In this document: piece by piece, positions 45,992 through 55,474 of the stretch
Numbering within the stretch: position 1 is the stretch's first letter
Layout: each line of letters begins with the position of its first letter
DNA from: an uncultured Rhodospirillales bacterium
Lineage (GTDB): Bacteria; Pseudomonadota; Alphaproteobacteria; Acetobacterales; Acetobacteraceae
Direction of reading: 5' to 3'
DNA: 64,000 nucleotides
NCBI GenBank assembly: GCA_903843125.1
Contig: CAIMOR010000254.1
Span: 1-64,000, forward strand
Program-made: the position numbers and the translations under genes
Notes under the pieces: model-generated
Seen by the model: the letters and a program-made list of their open reading frames with translations, nothing else
Told to the model about the DNA's origin: nothing
Databases searched by the model: none

Positions 45992-47697
45992 CGCTGGCCG
46001 GGCGGCGGCTGGACCCGCTGTGGTTGGCGGCACCGGGGCTGGTCTTCCTGCTCGGCTTCTTGATCGTGCCCGTGCTGCAGCTGCTGTCGGTCAGCTTTGC
46101 CGACCCCGACGGCGGCGGGTTTTCGCTGGCGGCGTATCAGCGCGCGTTCGGCGTGCGGGTCTATCTTCGCGTCATCGGCAACACCTTCGGCATCGCCGCG
46201 CAGGTGACGGCGTGCTGCCTGGTGCTGGGCTACCCCCTTGCCTACTGGCTTTCCGGGCTGCCACCGCGGCGGCAACGGATGGTCTCCCTGCTGGTGCTGC
46301 TGCCGTTCTGGACCAGTGCGCTGGTCAAGAACTTCGCCTGGCTGGTCCTGCTGGGGCGTAACGGCGCCATCTCAAACCTGCTGGACTGGGCCGGCATCGC
46401 CCCGCCGGGCAGCCTGTTGTTCAATCGCGGCACCGTCATCTTCGCCATGACGCACAGCATGCTGCCCTTGGCGGTGGTGGCCATGCTGTCGGTCATGGGC
46501 GGTATCGACCGGCGGCTGCTGCTGGCCGCGGGAACCCTGGGGGCGACACGAGCGGAAGCCTTCTGGCGCGTGTTCTTCCAGCTTTCCATGCCGGGCGTGG
46601 CCTCGGCGGGGTTGCTGGTGTTCATCGGCTCGCTTGGCTACTTCATCACGCCGGCGCTGCTGGGCAGCCCGCAGGAAACCATGCTGGGCCAGGTCATCAT
46701 CACCCAGATCCAGACCCTGGATAACTGGGTGTTTGCGAGTGCACTGGCAGCGCTTCTGATCGCGGCGGCGCTGGCGAGTTGCCTGGTCTTCGACCGGGTC
46801 TTCGGGCTGTCCGCCATCGCCGGCGGCGGTAGCGTGCAGCGTGGTGCGCGCAGCCTGTCGCGGCGGCTGGGGCTGTGGCTGCTGGCCGCCGTGGCCCGGG
46901 CCAGCGCCCTGCCGAGCTTTGGCGGCCATCGCTTCGGCTGGCTGCTGCCGGCCTATTGCGGGCTGGTCATCGCGGTGCTGGTACTGCCGATAGTGGCGCT
47001 GCTGCCGATGGCCTTCAGCAGCGGCGATTTCCTGTCGTTTCCGCCGCCAGGGCTGTCGCTGCGGTGGTTCCGCGAATATTTCGCCTCGCCGGTCTGGGTG
47101 GCGGCCACCCTGCGCAGCTTCGGCATCGGCGCGGCGACTGCCGTTGTAACGCTCTTCATCGCCACGCTGGCCGGCTTTGGCCTGGCGCGCAGCCCCAGCC
47201 GATTCACCGGCCTGGTGTTCCTGCTGTTCCTGCTGCCGATGATCGTGCCCGCCATCGTCGTTGCGATCGCCCTGTTCTACCTGTTCGCCCAGCTCGGGTT
47301 GGTGGCGACGGACCTCGGCATCATGCTGGGCCACGTGGTGCATGCGCTGCCGATTGCCTTCGTCATCCTGCTGGCAACGCTGAAGGGCTACGACTGGCGG
47401 TTGGACCAGGCGGCGGCCACGCTGGGCGCCGGTCGGCTGCGCAGCTTCTGGCGGGTGGCGATGCCGCTGACCCGGGGCGGCCTGATAGCCGCCCTGATCT
47501 TCGCCTTTCTCAGTTCATTCGAGGAACTGACCGTGGCGCTGTTCATCGGCGGCGGGCTGCGGTCGACCCTGCCGAAGCAACTGTGGGACGACGTCGTGCT
47601 GCAGGTCAGCCCGACGCTGGTGGCGGCCTCGGTCGTGGTGGTGGTGGTGGTGACGACACTGTTCCTGCTGGCGGAGGCGCTGCGGCCGCGGGAGTGA
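45988..47697 (+). CDS. ABC transporter permease, two permease domains fused
   Basis: 569 aa with two permease halves; EAA-type loops GTLGATRAEAFWRVFFQLSMPG and ATLGAGRLRSFWRVAMPLTRG. Confidence 0.92.
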   Translation: MTLAGRRLDPLWLAAPGLVFLLGFLIVPVLQLLSVSFADPDGGGFSLAAYQRAFGVRVYLRVIGNTFGIAAQVTACCLVLGYPLAYWLSGLPPRRQRMVSLLVLLPFWTSALVKNFAWLVLLGRNGAISNLLDWAGIAPPGSLLFNRGTVIFAMTHSMLPLAVVAMLSVMGGIDRRLLLAAGTLGATRAEAFWRVFFQLSMPGVASAGLLVFIGSLGYFITPALLGSPQETMLGQVIITQIQTLDNWVFASALAALLIAAALASCLVFDRVFGLSAIAGGGSVQRGARSLSRRLGLWLLAAVARASALPSFGGHRFGWLLPAYCGLVIAVLVLPIVALLPMAFSSGDFLSFPPPGLSLRWFREYFASPVWVAATLRSFGIGAATAVVTLFIATLAGFGLARSPSRFTGLVFLLFLLPMIVPAIVVAIALFYLFAQLGLVATDLGIMLGHVVHALPIAFVILLATLKGYDWRLDQAAATLGAGRLRSFWRVAMPLTRGGLIAALIFAFLSSFEELTVALFIGGGLRSTLPKQLWDDVVLQVSPTLVAASVVVVVVVTTLFLLAEALRPRE

Positions 47698-47801
47698 GCG
47701 CGGTGCGGCGTCTGGCTAATCTCGGCGCGACCTGACGCCAAAATAGGCGGCGGCCGGGCCGTTTGAGTGGGTGCAGCCGCCGAAATCGGCGCGCCAAGCC
47801 G

Positions 47802-47819
47802 TTGGCACGACTCGTGCTT
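47802..47819 (+). promoter_or_regulatory. Putative sigma-54 promoter TTGGCAC-GACTC-GTGCTT
   Basis: GG at 47804-47805 and GC at 47816-47817 with exact N10 spacing; ATG 47867 about 50 bp downstream. Confidence 0.6.
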
Positions 47820-47866
47820 GTTCCTGCTGTCTGGCCGACACATGCAGCGTGGGGAGCAGATCGCGG

Positions 47867-49036
47867 ATGCCGCAGATGGAGCGTGACGAGGACCCGGGCG
47901 AGTTGCCCTATCGCGCCCACAACATCCCGAAGCTCGGCTTCGCGGAATACTGGTACCCCATCGTCACCAGCCGAGAGTTGAAGCGCAAGCCCAAGGGCGT
48001 GCGCCTGCTGGGCCGTGACATCGTGATCTATCGCGACGCCGGCAAGCTCTACGCGCTGGACGACCGCTGCCCGCACCGCGGCGTCAAGCTCTCGCTGGGC
48101 GAGTGCCTGTACAAGGGCACCGGCACCATCAGCTGCCCCTACCATGGGTGGACCTTCGACGGTGCCAACGGCAAGCTCGTCGCCGCCATCATGGATGGGC
48201 CGGAGGCGCCGATCACCCGCAAGGTGACGATGCGGCACTACCCCATCCGCGAACATGCCGGGATGATCTGGCTCTGGGCCGGCGAGACCGAGCCTTCCCG
48301 CCTGGAGGACGACATCCCCGCGTGGATCGCCGACCAGCAGACGTTCTTCACCATGCCGATGTACACCGACTACGCCTGCAACTGGCGATGGCTGGTGGAC
48401 AACTGGGGCAACGACCAGCACGCCCAATACGTGCACCGCAAGTCGCCGGAACTGTTTTTCCAGCCGCAACTGCCGTTCAACCTGACCATCGAGCCGAAGC
48501 CGCTGCCGAACGGCAAGGGCATGGCGTTCAAGCGCATCGGTGGCGTCACCAGCGCGGAGTTTCCGGGCCTCGGCCGCTTCCCGAACAACGAGTGGTGGCG
48601 CTTCATGAAGCCGCGGGGGCGCGGCAACATCCGCGGCTTCGAGAACTCCAAGGCCCACAAGGTCTACGGCATTCCCAACCAGTCCGAGGTCTGGCTGCCC
48701 GGGATGGTGCTGGTGGGCCGCCTGCACGGTGAATACGCGCTGGTGCAGTTGGCGGTGCCGATCGACGAGAACACCACGCGCTGCTTCAACATCAACAACT
48801 TCCGCCGCACCAGCAAGCTGGTGGAGTGGTTCGACCGGCTGCACTACCATGTCTGGCGCGGCTGGGCGCATGACCGCATCTTCTCCGACCAGGACAAGGT
48901 GCTGCTGGAGGCGGTGATTCCCGGGCCGGAGCGGCTCTCCAAGAGCGACCTGGGCGTGATCGCCTGGCGCAAGTTCATGGGCGCCAATGCGCGCCGGCCG
49001 CCCGGGTTGAAGGAAGCGGCGCGGGATGTCGCGTGA
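47867..49036 (+). CDS. Rieske [2Fe-2S] aromatic ring-hydroxylating oxygenase alpha-type protein
   Basis: CPHRGVKLSLGECLYKGTGTISCPYHGWTFDG Rieske motif; DNWGNDQHAQYVHRKS non-heme iron region. Confidence 0.93.
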   Translation: MPQMERDEDPGELPYRAHNIPKLGFAEYWYPIVTSRELKRKPKGVRLLGRDIVIYRDAGKLYALDDRCPHRGVKLSLGECLYKGTGTISCPYHGWTFDGANGKLVAAIMDGPEAPITRKVTMRHYPIREHAGMIWLWAGETEPSRLEDDIPAWIADQQTFFTMPMYTDYACNWRWLVDNWGNDQHAQYVHRKSPELFFQPQLPFNLTIEPKPLPNGKGMAFKRIGGVTSAEFPGLGRFPNNEWWRFMKPRGRGNIRGFENSKAHKVYGIPNQSEVWLPGMVLVGRLHGEYALVQLAVPIDENTTRCFNINNFRRTSKLVEWFDRLHYHVWRGWAHDRIFSDQDKVLLEAVIPGPERLSKSDLGVIAWRKFMGANARRPPGLKEAARDVA

Positions 49037-49844
49037 CGCAACCCGCCTGAGAGTAAGCCGCGCACTGACGCGCTGGTTCGCCGCGCTGTGGCCGCCGCTG
49101 GGCTTCGGCGCGCTGGTGCTGGGCGGCTGGGAAGCGGGGGCGCGCTGGGGCGGGCTGGACCCGATGATGCTGCCGGCGCCGAGCGAGATCGCCACGCAGC
49201 TCCGCCTGGGCTTCGAGAGCGGCATCTACCCGATGCACCTGGGCGTGACCCTGCTGCAGGCGATGATCGGCTTCGTCATCGCCATCCTGGCCGGTGTCGG
49301 CGTCGGCGCGCTGGTCTCCGCCACGCCGCTGGTGGAGCGCACCCTCAATCCCTTCCTGATCGCGTTCGAGGCGATGCCGAAGATCGCCATGGCGCCGCTT
49401 GTCATCGTCTGGTTCGGCTACGGCATCTGGTCCAAGGTGGTGCTGGCGGCGGCGATTGCATTCTTCCCGGTGCTGGTCAGCACCATCCTCGGCCTGCGGG
49501 CCTGCGAGCCGGGGCGGCTCGATGTGCTGCACAGCCTCGGCGCCAGCCGGGCGCAGGTGTTCCGCCTGGTGCGGCTGCCCAGCGCCCTGCCCTTCATCTT
49601 CTCCGGCGTCAACGTCGCCGTGGTCTTCGTGCTGCTGGGTGCCATCGTCGGCGAGTTCGTCGGCGCCAAGGCGGGCCTCGGCACGCTGATCCTGGCGGCC
49701 AACGAGAACCTGGAGACCGCACGGGTCTTCTCCATCCTCGGCCTGCTCGCGGGCATGGGCATGCTGCTGCATTTCGGCGTCACCGCGGTGCGGCAGCGCC
49801 TGTTGTTCTGGGCCGGGCCACAGGCCGGGCCACCAACTGCGTAA
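49026..49844 (+). CDS. ABC transporter permease (SsuC/TauC-like)
   Basis: 272 aa; LIAFEAMPKIAMAPLVIVWFGYGIWSKVVLAAAIAFFPVLVST. Confidence 0.92.
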   Translation: MSRDATRLRVSRALTRWFAALWPPLGFGALVLGGWEAGARWGGLDPMMLPAPSEIATQLRLGFESGIYPMHLGVTLLQAMIGFVIAILAGVGVGALVSATPLVERTLNPFLIAFEAMPKIAMAPLVIVWFGYGIWSKVVLAAAIAFFPVLVSTILGLRACEPGRLDVLHSLGASRAQVFRLVRLPSALPFIFSGVNVAVVFVLLGAIVGEFVGAKAGLGTLILAANENLETARVFSILGLLAGMGMLLHFGVTAVRQRLLFWAGPQAGPPTA

Positions 49845-49865
49845 CCGCCACGAGGGGAATGTTCG

Positions 49866-51038
49866 ATGAACCACATCATGCGCGACATGGCCGAGCCGGC
49901 CGACCTGTTCGACCCGAGGCACTACACCGGCGTGCGCCGGCCGTTCTATTCGGCCGAGACGCTGCCGCCGTGGTGCTACACCTCCGAGAAATGGTACGCC
50001 CGCGAGAAGGAAACCATCTTCAAGAAATACTGGAACTGCCTGGGCCATGAGAGCCGGGTCCCCGATGTCGGCAGCTACATCACGCTGAGCTTCGCCGACG
50101 TGCCGCTGATCATCGTCCGCGGCAAGGACCAGGTGGTGCGCGCCTTCATCAACAGCTGCTCGCATCGCGGCTCCGCCATCCTGGCAGGCGAGGGCACCTG
50201 CGCGCACACGATGAAGTGCCCCTACCACGCCTGGGCCTTCGACTTCGAAGGGGCGCTGGTCGGCACGCCGCTGATCACCGAGGAGGAGCACTTCCAGAAG
50301 GCCGAGCATGGCCTGGTGCAGATCCGGCTGGAGATCTGGTGCGGCCTGATGTGGATCAACTTCGACGCCAGCGCCCAGGCCTTGACCGACTACCTTGGCG
50401 ACCTGACCCAGCGCGTGGCGCCGTGGAAGACCGAGGAGATGGTCTGCGTCGCCCGCCGCGAATTTCCGGTGAAGGCCAACTGGAAATTCTATGCCGAGAA
50501 TTGGAGCGACGGATACCACGTGCCCTTCGTGCACCAGACCACGCTGAACAAGAAGCGCGTCAGCAAGCGCGACTTCCACGACCCCAGCGTGCATGTCGGC
50601 AACTACCTGATGCACTACACCTATTTCAGCGGCAGCCGCGGTACGCCGGAAGGCCAGAAGAAGCTGCCGGAGCTGGACCTGCCGGACGAGCTGAAGATCG
50701 GCACCTTCTTCCCCTACGTCCACAGCAACGCGATGATCGGCTTCGCCATCGACATGGTGAGCTGCACCGAGATCATCCCCGAAGGCCCCGGCGCCTGCCG
50801 GCTGTTCACCTCCACCATGGTGCCGAAGAGCACCGCCGCGCTGCCGGACTTCCAGGAGACGCTGGACCTGTACCTGAAGTACAGCGACATCGTCCGCGAC
50901 GAGGACGTGATCGCCGCCGAACGCCAGCAGCTGGGCGCGCTTTCCGCCTATAACCGCGCCGGCTGCTTCACCCCGCAGGATAAGCTGGTGCATGACTACG
51001 ACCTGTGGATCCTGGACCGCGTGATCGGCAACGGATGA
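49866..51038 (+). CDS. Rieske [2Fe-2S] ring-hydroxylating oxygenase alpha subunit-like protein
   Basis: CSHRGSAILAGEGTCAHTMKCPYHAWAFDFEGALVG; NWKFYAENWSDGYHVPFVH. Confidence 0.95.
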   Translation: MNHIMRDMAEPADLFDPRHYTGVRRPFYSAETLPPWCYTSEKWYAREKETIFKKYWNCLGHESRVPDVGSYITLSFADVPLIIVRGKDQVVRAFINSCSHRGSAILAGEGTCAHTMKCPYHAWAFDFEGALVGTPLITEEEHFQKAEHGLVQIRLEIWCGLMWINFDASAQALTDYLGDLTQRVAPWKTEEMVCVARREFPVKANWKFYAENWSDGYHVPFVHQTTLNKKRVSKRDFHDPSVHVGNYLMHYTYFSGSRGTPEGQKKLPELDLPDELKIGTFFPYVHSNAMIGFAIDMVSCTEIIPEGPGACRLFTSTMVPKSTAALPDFQETLDLYLKYSDIVRDEDVIAAERQQLGALSAYNRAGCFTPQDKLVHDYDLWILDRVIGNG

Positions 51039-51832
51039 TGGCTACGCCGCTGATCGCCGTCCGCGAGCTCAGCAAGGTCTATCCGACCGCGAAGGGGGAG
51101 CGCGTCCAGGCGCTCTCCCGTATCAACCTGGAAATCGGCCAGGGCGAGTTCGTCTCTCTCGTCGGCCCCTCCGGCTGCGGCAAGACGACGGTGCTGCGCA
51201 TCCTGGCCGGGCTGATCGCCGACTATACCGGCGATGTCAGCGTCAGCGGCAAGGCGCTGCACGGGCCGAGCCGCGAGGTCGGCGTGGTGTTCCAGGATGC
51301 CAACCTGATGCCCTGGCGGACGGCGCTGGCCAACGTGATGCTGCCGGCCGAGGTGCTGGGGCTGAACCGCAGGCTGGCCCGCGCCCGCGCGCAGGAACTG
51401 CTCGGCATGGTCGGGCTGGAAGGCTTCGAGCGGAAGCTGCCGGGCGAGCTTTCCGGCGGCATGCGCCAGCGCGTCGCCATCGCCCGCGCCCTGATCCACG
51501 ACCCCGCCGTGCTGCTGCTCGACGAGCCCTTCGGCGCGCTGGACGCGATGACGCGCGACACGATGAACGTGGAACTCGCGGCCATCGCCGCGCGGTCGAA
51601 GAAGACCGTCTTCCTCATCACCCATTCCATCGCGGAAGCCGTGTTCCTCAGCGACCGCGTGCTGGTCATGTCGTCCCGCCCCGGCCGCATCGTGGAGGTG
51701 ATCCCGGTGGCGTTGCCGCGGCCCCGCGGCCTCGACATCATCGCCGACCCCGCCTTTGCCGCCACCGTGCTGCGCATCCGCCGGCTGCTGGATGGCGACA
51801 CCGCCTCTGCCTTGCCCAGCATCGCCCACTGA
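51035..51832 (+). CDS. ABC transporter ATP-binding protein (SsuB/TauB-like)
   Basis: GPSGCGKTTVLRILAGL; LSGGMRQRVAIARALIHDPAVLLLDEPFGALDAMTRD. Confidence 0.95.
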   Translation: MMATPLIAVRELSKVYPTAKGERVQALSRINLEIGQGEFVSLVGPSGCGKTTVLRILAGLIADYTGDVSVSGKALHGPSREVGVVFQDANLMPWRTALANVMLPAEVLGLNRRLARARAQELLGMVGLEGFERKLPGELSGGMRQRVAIARALIHDPAVLLLDEPFGALDAMTRDTMNVELAAIAARSKKTVFLITHSIAEAVFLSDRVLVMSSRPGRIVEVIPVALPRPRGLDIIADPAFAATVLRIRRLLDGDTASALPSIAH

Positions 51833-51844
51833 CGGAGCCTGGCC

Positions 51845-52684
51845 ATGAGCGAAGCGACCGCGCCTGAGCTGAACCTGCCCGCCACGCCCATGCCGCGGCT
51901 GCCCAGCTGGTTGCGCGCGCGGCCCGAACTGGCGTTGACGCCGCTGGTCTTCGTCGTCGTGCTCGGGCTCTGGCAGGCGGTGGTTAGCCTGGGCCTGGTC
52001 AGCCAGTACGTGCTGCCGGCGCCCTCCAACATCGGCTTGGCCCTGTTCGAGGGGCTGACGAGCGGGCTGTTCGTCCAGCACGGCCTGGTGACGCTGGGAG
52101 AGGCGGCCAGCGGCTTCGCCATCGCGGTGACCGCCGGGCTGGTCATCGCCACGCTGGTCGCGGAAATCCGGCTGCTGGAGCGCGCCGTCTATCCCTACCT
52201 GGTGATGCTGCAGACCATGCCGAAGATCGCCCTGGCGCCGCTGCTGGTGGTGTGGTTCGGCTTCGGCTCCTCCTCCAAGGTCGCGGTGGCCGCGATCATC
52301 TCCTTCTTCCCGATGCTGGTCACCACGCTGGCGGGCATGCGCGCCACGGACAAAGGCCGGCTGGACGTCCTGCGTGCGCTCGGCGCCGGGCCGATCCGCT
52401 GTTTCGCCCTCGCCAAGCTGCCGGATGCGCTGCCGCATATCTTCTCCGGCCTGTCCATTGCGGTGGTGTTCTGCATGACGGGCGCCATCGTCGGCGAGTT
52501 CGTCGGCGCCAGCGCGGGGCTGGGCTATCTCATCGTGCAGGCCAATGCGCGGATGAACATTCCGCAGGTCTTCGCCATATTGCTGGCGCTCGGCGCCATC
52601 GGCGTTGCCGGCTACGCGCTGGTGCAGGGGCTGCGCCGCCGCCTGCTGTTCTGGGAACCGAAACAGGAGATGAGCCGCCCATGA
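51845..52684 (+). CDS. ABC transporter permease (SsuC/TauC-like)
   Basis: YLVMLQTMPKIALAPLLVVWFGFGSSSKVAVAAIISFFPMLVTT. Confidence 0.93.
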   Translation: MSEATAPELNLPATPMPRLPSWLRARPELALTPLVFVVVLGLWQAVVSLGLVSQYVLPAPSNIGLALFEGLTSGLFVQHGLVTLGEAASGFAIAVTAGLVIATLVAEIRLLERAVYPYLVMLQTMPKIALAPLLVVWFGFGSSSKVAVAAIISFFPMLVTTLAGMRATDKGRLDVLRALGAGPIRCFALAKLPDALPHIFSGLSIAVVFCMTGAIVGEFVGASAGLGYLIVQANARMNIPQVFAILLALGAIGVAGYALVQGLRRRLLFWEPKQEMSRP

Positions 52685-53733
52685 TGAACCGCCGCACCTT
52701 GCTGGCCGCCGGCACCGCGCTGCTGGCTGCACCGGCCATTGGCCAGACCCTGATCAAGACCAGCTTCGGCCCCACCACCACCGACATCTCCACCGGCCAC
52801 GCCGCGCATTCCTCGTTGCCCAAGGCGCTGGGCTATTGGGCGCAGGAAGGGCTGGAGGTGGATGTCTTCGGCATTGCCGGCAACACCGCGGGGCTGCAGC
52901 TGATCTCCGCCGGCAACATCGATTTCATCACCATCGCACCGGATGAACTGCTGGTGGCGCGGCATCGCGGCATGCCGCTGAAGGGCGCCTATATCCACGC
53001 GCGCCAGCCGATCGGCCGCGTGGTGGTGCCGAAGGCCGGCGGCATCACCAACCTGGCGCAGCTGAAGGGCAAGACGGTCGGCATTCCCGTCATGGGGCCG
53101 AACCCCTACGCCGCGGCCACGCTGCACGAAGCCGGCGTCAACATGACCACGGACCTGACCATGGTCGCCACCGGCACCGGCGCCCCGGCATTGCTCGCGC
53201 TGCGGCGCGGCGATATCGCGGCCTGGCTGAGCTGGGACACCGCCGTCGCCGGGCTGGAGAACCGCGGCATGGAGTTCACCGAGTTCCGCCCCAGCTTCTT
53301 CAGCGAGCTCGTTGGCAACTGCGTGATCGGGCGGGAGGAGATGTTGCGCACCAAGCCGGAGATGGCGGTGAAGATGTGCCGCGCCATCGCCAAGGCGGCG
53401 CATTTCGGCCTGACCAATCCGGAGGCCGCCATCCAAATCCACTGGAAGGTCTACCCCGCGACCAAGCCGCAGGGCGGCGACCCCGCCAAGGTGATGGAGG
53501 AGGCCAAGCGCGTGTTCCTCTCGCGCTTCAGCAGCTTCGCGGTGCCGGCGGGTACGCCCTATGGCGCCAGCACGCCGGCGCAGTGGACGCGGGTGGTGCA
53601 GCAGCTGCAGGCCTCCAACGACCTGCCGGCGGGGTATGATGGCACCACCGCCTTCACCAGCGAGTTCATCGCCGCGATCAACGACTGGGACCGCGAGGCG
53701 GTGGCCGCGCAGGCCCGCGCCTGGGTGGGGTGA
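52681..53733 (+). CDS. ABC transporter substrate-binding protein (NMT1/SsuA/TauA-like)
   Basis: MMNRRTLLAAGTALLAAPAIGQTLIKTSFGPTT...; KALGYWAQEGLEVDVFGIAGNTAGLQLISAGNIDF. Confidence 0.93.
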   Translation: MMNRRTLLAAGTALLAAPAIGQTLIKTSFGPTTTDISTGHAAHSSLPKALGYWAQEGLEVDVFGIAGNTAGLQLISAGNIDFITIAPDELLVARHRGMPLKGAYIHARQPIGRVVVPKAGGITNLAQLKGKTVGIPVMGPNPYAAATLHEAGVNMTTDLTMVATGTGAPALLALRRGDIAAWLSWDTAVAGLENRGMEFTEFRPSFFSELVGNCVIGREEMLRTKPEMAVKMCRAIAKAAHFGLTNPEAAIQIHWKVYPATKPQGGDPAKVMEEAKRVFLSRFSSFAVPAGTPYGASTPAQWTRVVQQLQASNDLPAGYDGTTAFTSEFIAAINDWDREAVAAQARAWVG

Positions 53734-54992
53734 TGGCGATGATCGACCTGCTGCTGCGCGGGGCGCGCGTGATCGACCCCGCCAATGGCGTGGACCGGGT
53801 GGCCGATGTGGGCGTGGATGCCGGGCGCATCCACAGCATCGGCACCGCGGTGAAGGCGCGGCGCATGGTGGATCTGGCGGGCGCCATCCTCGCGCCCGGC
53901 TTCATCGACATGCACGTGCATTGCTATGAATGGGTGACCAATTTCGGCCTGCCGGCGGATGCGGCCGGCGTGCATTCCGGTGCCACCACCATCGTGGACC
54001 AGGGCAGCACCGGCGCCTGGACGCTGGGCGGCTTCAAGGCCTTCATCGCCGACCCCGCCAAGACCGATGTGCGCGCCTTCACCTCCATCAACCTGGCCGG
54101 TGCGTTGCAGGGCGGCATGCAGGGCACCACGCTGCACAACCCGGGCATGGTGGACGTGCCGGCGCTGCTGGCCATTGCCGCCGAGCATCCGCGCCTGGTG
54201 CGCGGCATCAAGTGCCATTGCGAAAGCGGCAGCCAGTCCCACTGGGGCACGGAAGTGCTGCTGAAGGCGGTGGAGGCTGGGCACGAAGGCGACCTGCCAC
54301 TGTACGTCCATACCGGCGAGCTGTTCCCGGTGGACGAGGCCAACCGGCCGCCCCCCAACGCCGTGATGGCGCAGATCGTACCCTACCTTAAGCCGGGCGA
54401 CACGCTGGCGCATGTGTATTCCTGCATGCCCGATGGCATCATGGCGCGGCATGAGGAGGTGCCGGACTGGATTTTCGCGGCGAAGGGAAAGGGCGCGCTG
54501 TTCGACCTCGGCCATGGCATCAACTTCGCCTTCGACATCGCCCGCAAGATGATGGCGAAGGGCGTCTATCCGGACACGCTGGGCAGCGACGTACATGCGG
54601 ATTTCGGCAGCTACCACGACTTCTCCATCCTGAACTATTCGCTGCTGGGCGGGCTGAACAAGGTGGTTGCCCTCGGCATGCCGCTGGTGGCGGCAATCCG
54701 CGCCCTGACCGCGACGCCGGCGCGCACGCTGCGCGATCCCAGCATCGGGCATCTCGGCGTCGGTGCGCGGGCGAATATCACGGTGCTGCGCGAGGTGCCG
54801 GGCAGCTGGACCTTCACCGATACCTGGAAGCAGGAGCTGACGGTGGCGTCCCGCCTGCTGCCGGAGCTGGTGGTGATGGATGGCGACCCGATCATCCCCG
54901 ACTGCATGCTGCTCTCCGACCTGATGGCCCCGCACGAACGGCCGCGCGGCATCACCCGCCCCCACGACCTGCCTGCTGGAACCCGCGCATGA
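53730..54992 (+). CDS. Cyclic amidohydrolase (dihydroorotase/N-acyl-D-amino-acid deacylase-like)
   Basis: DLLLRGARVIDPANGVDRVADVGVDAGRI; GAILAPGFIDMHVHCYEW; start GTG 53730 or ATG 53733. Confidence 0.9.
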   Translation: MMAMIDLLLRGARVIDPANGVDRVADVGVDAGRIHSIGTAVKARRMVDLAGAILAPGFIDMHVHCYEWVTNFGLPADAAGVHSGATTIVDQGSTGAWTLGGFKAFIADPAKTDVRAFTSINLAGALQGGMQGTTLHNPGMVDVPALLAIAAEHPRLVRGIKCHCESGSQSHWGTEVLLKAVEAGHEGDLPLYVHTGELFPVDEANRPPPNAVMAQIVPYLKPGDTLAHVYSCMPDGIMARHEEVPDWIFAAKGKGALFDLGHGINFAFDIARKMMAKGVYPDTLGSDVHADFGSYHDFSILNYSLLGGLNKVVALGMPLVAAIRALTATPARTLRDPSIGHLGVGARANITVLREVPGSWTFTDTWKQELTVASRLLPELVVMDGDPIIPDCMLLSDLMAPHERPRGITRPHDLPAGTRA

Positions 54993-55474
54993 GCCTTTCC
55001 GACAAACTCGCTGCCCGCACCGCGCGCTTCGAGGAGCGCCGCGCCGACTGGACCGTGTTCGGCTTCGAGACCGCGAAGAACCCAAAATTCGCGCGCATCC
55101 AGCGGCGCTACCTCGGCGCCAGCGGCTCCACCGACCCGAGCGACCTGCGCGGCAGCATTCCCGCCACCGCCTTCACCATGTCGATCCAAACGGTGCCGGT
55201 GGGCAACATGATCCCGATGCACTGTCACGAAACCGAGGAGGTGTTCTTCATCCTCGACGGCCAATGCCTGGTGAAGTGCTACGAGGGCGGCGAGGTCGCC
55301 GAACTGCACCTGGGCAAATGGGACCTGGTCCAGCTGCCGGTGGGCCTGCAGCACGAGTTGTTCAACACCGGCGAGGTCGATTGCCAGGTGCAGACCATGC
55401 TCTCGGCACCGAAGCCGCTGCGGCCGCAGTACAACGACCCCGAGTTGCTGGCGCTGCAGGCCGCGGTACCGTGA
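54989..55474 (+). CDS. Cupin domain protein
   Basis: GNMIPMHCHETEEVFFILDGQCLVKCYEGGEVAELHLGKWDLVQLPVGLQHELFNTG. Confidence 0.9.
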   Translation: MSLSDKLAARTARFEERRADWTVFGFETAKNPKFARIQRRYLGASGSTDPSDLRGSIPATAFTMSIQTVPVGNMIPMHCHETEEVFFILDGQCLVKCYEGGEVAELHLGKWDLVQLPVGLQHELFNTGEVDCQVQTMLSAPKPLRPQYNDPELLALQAAVP

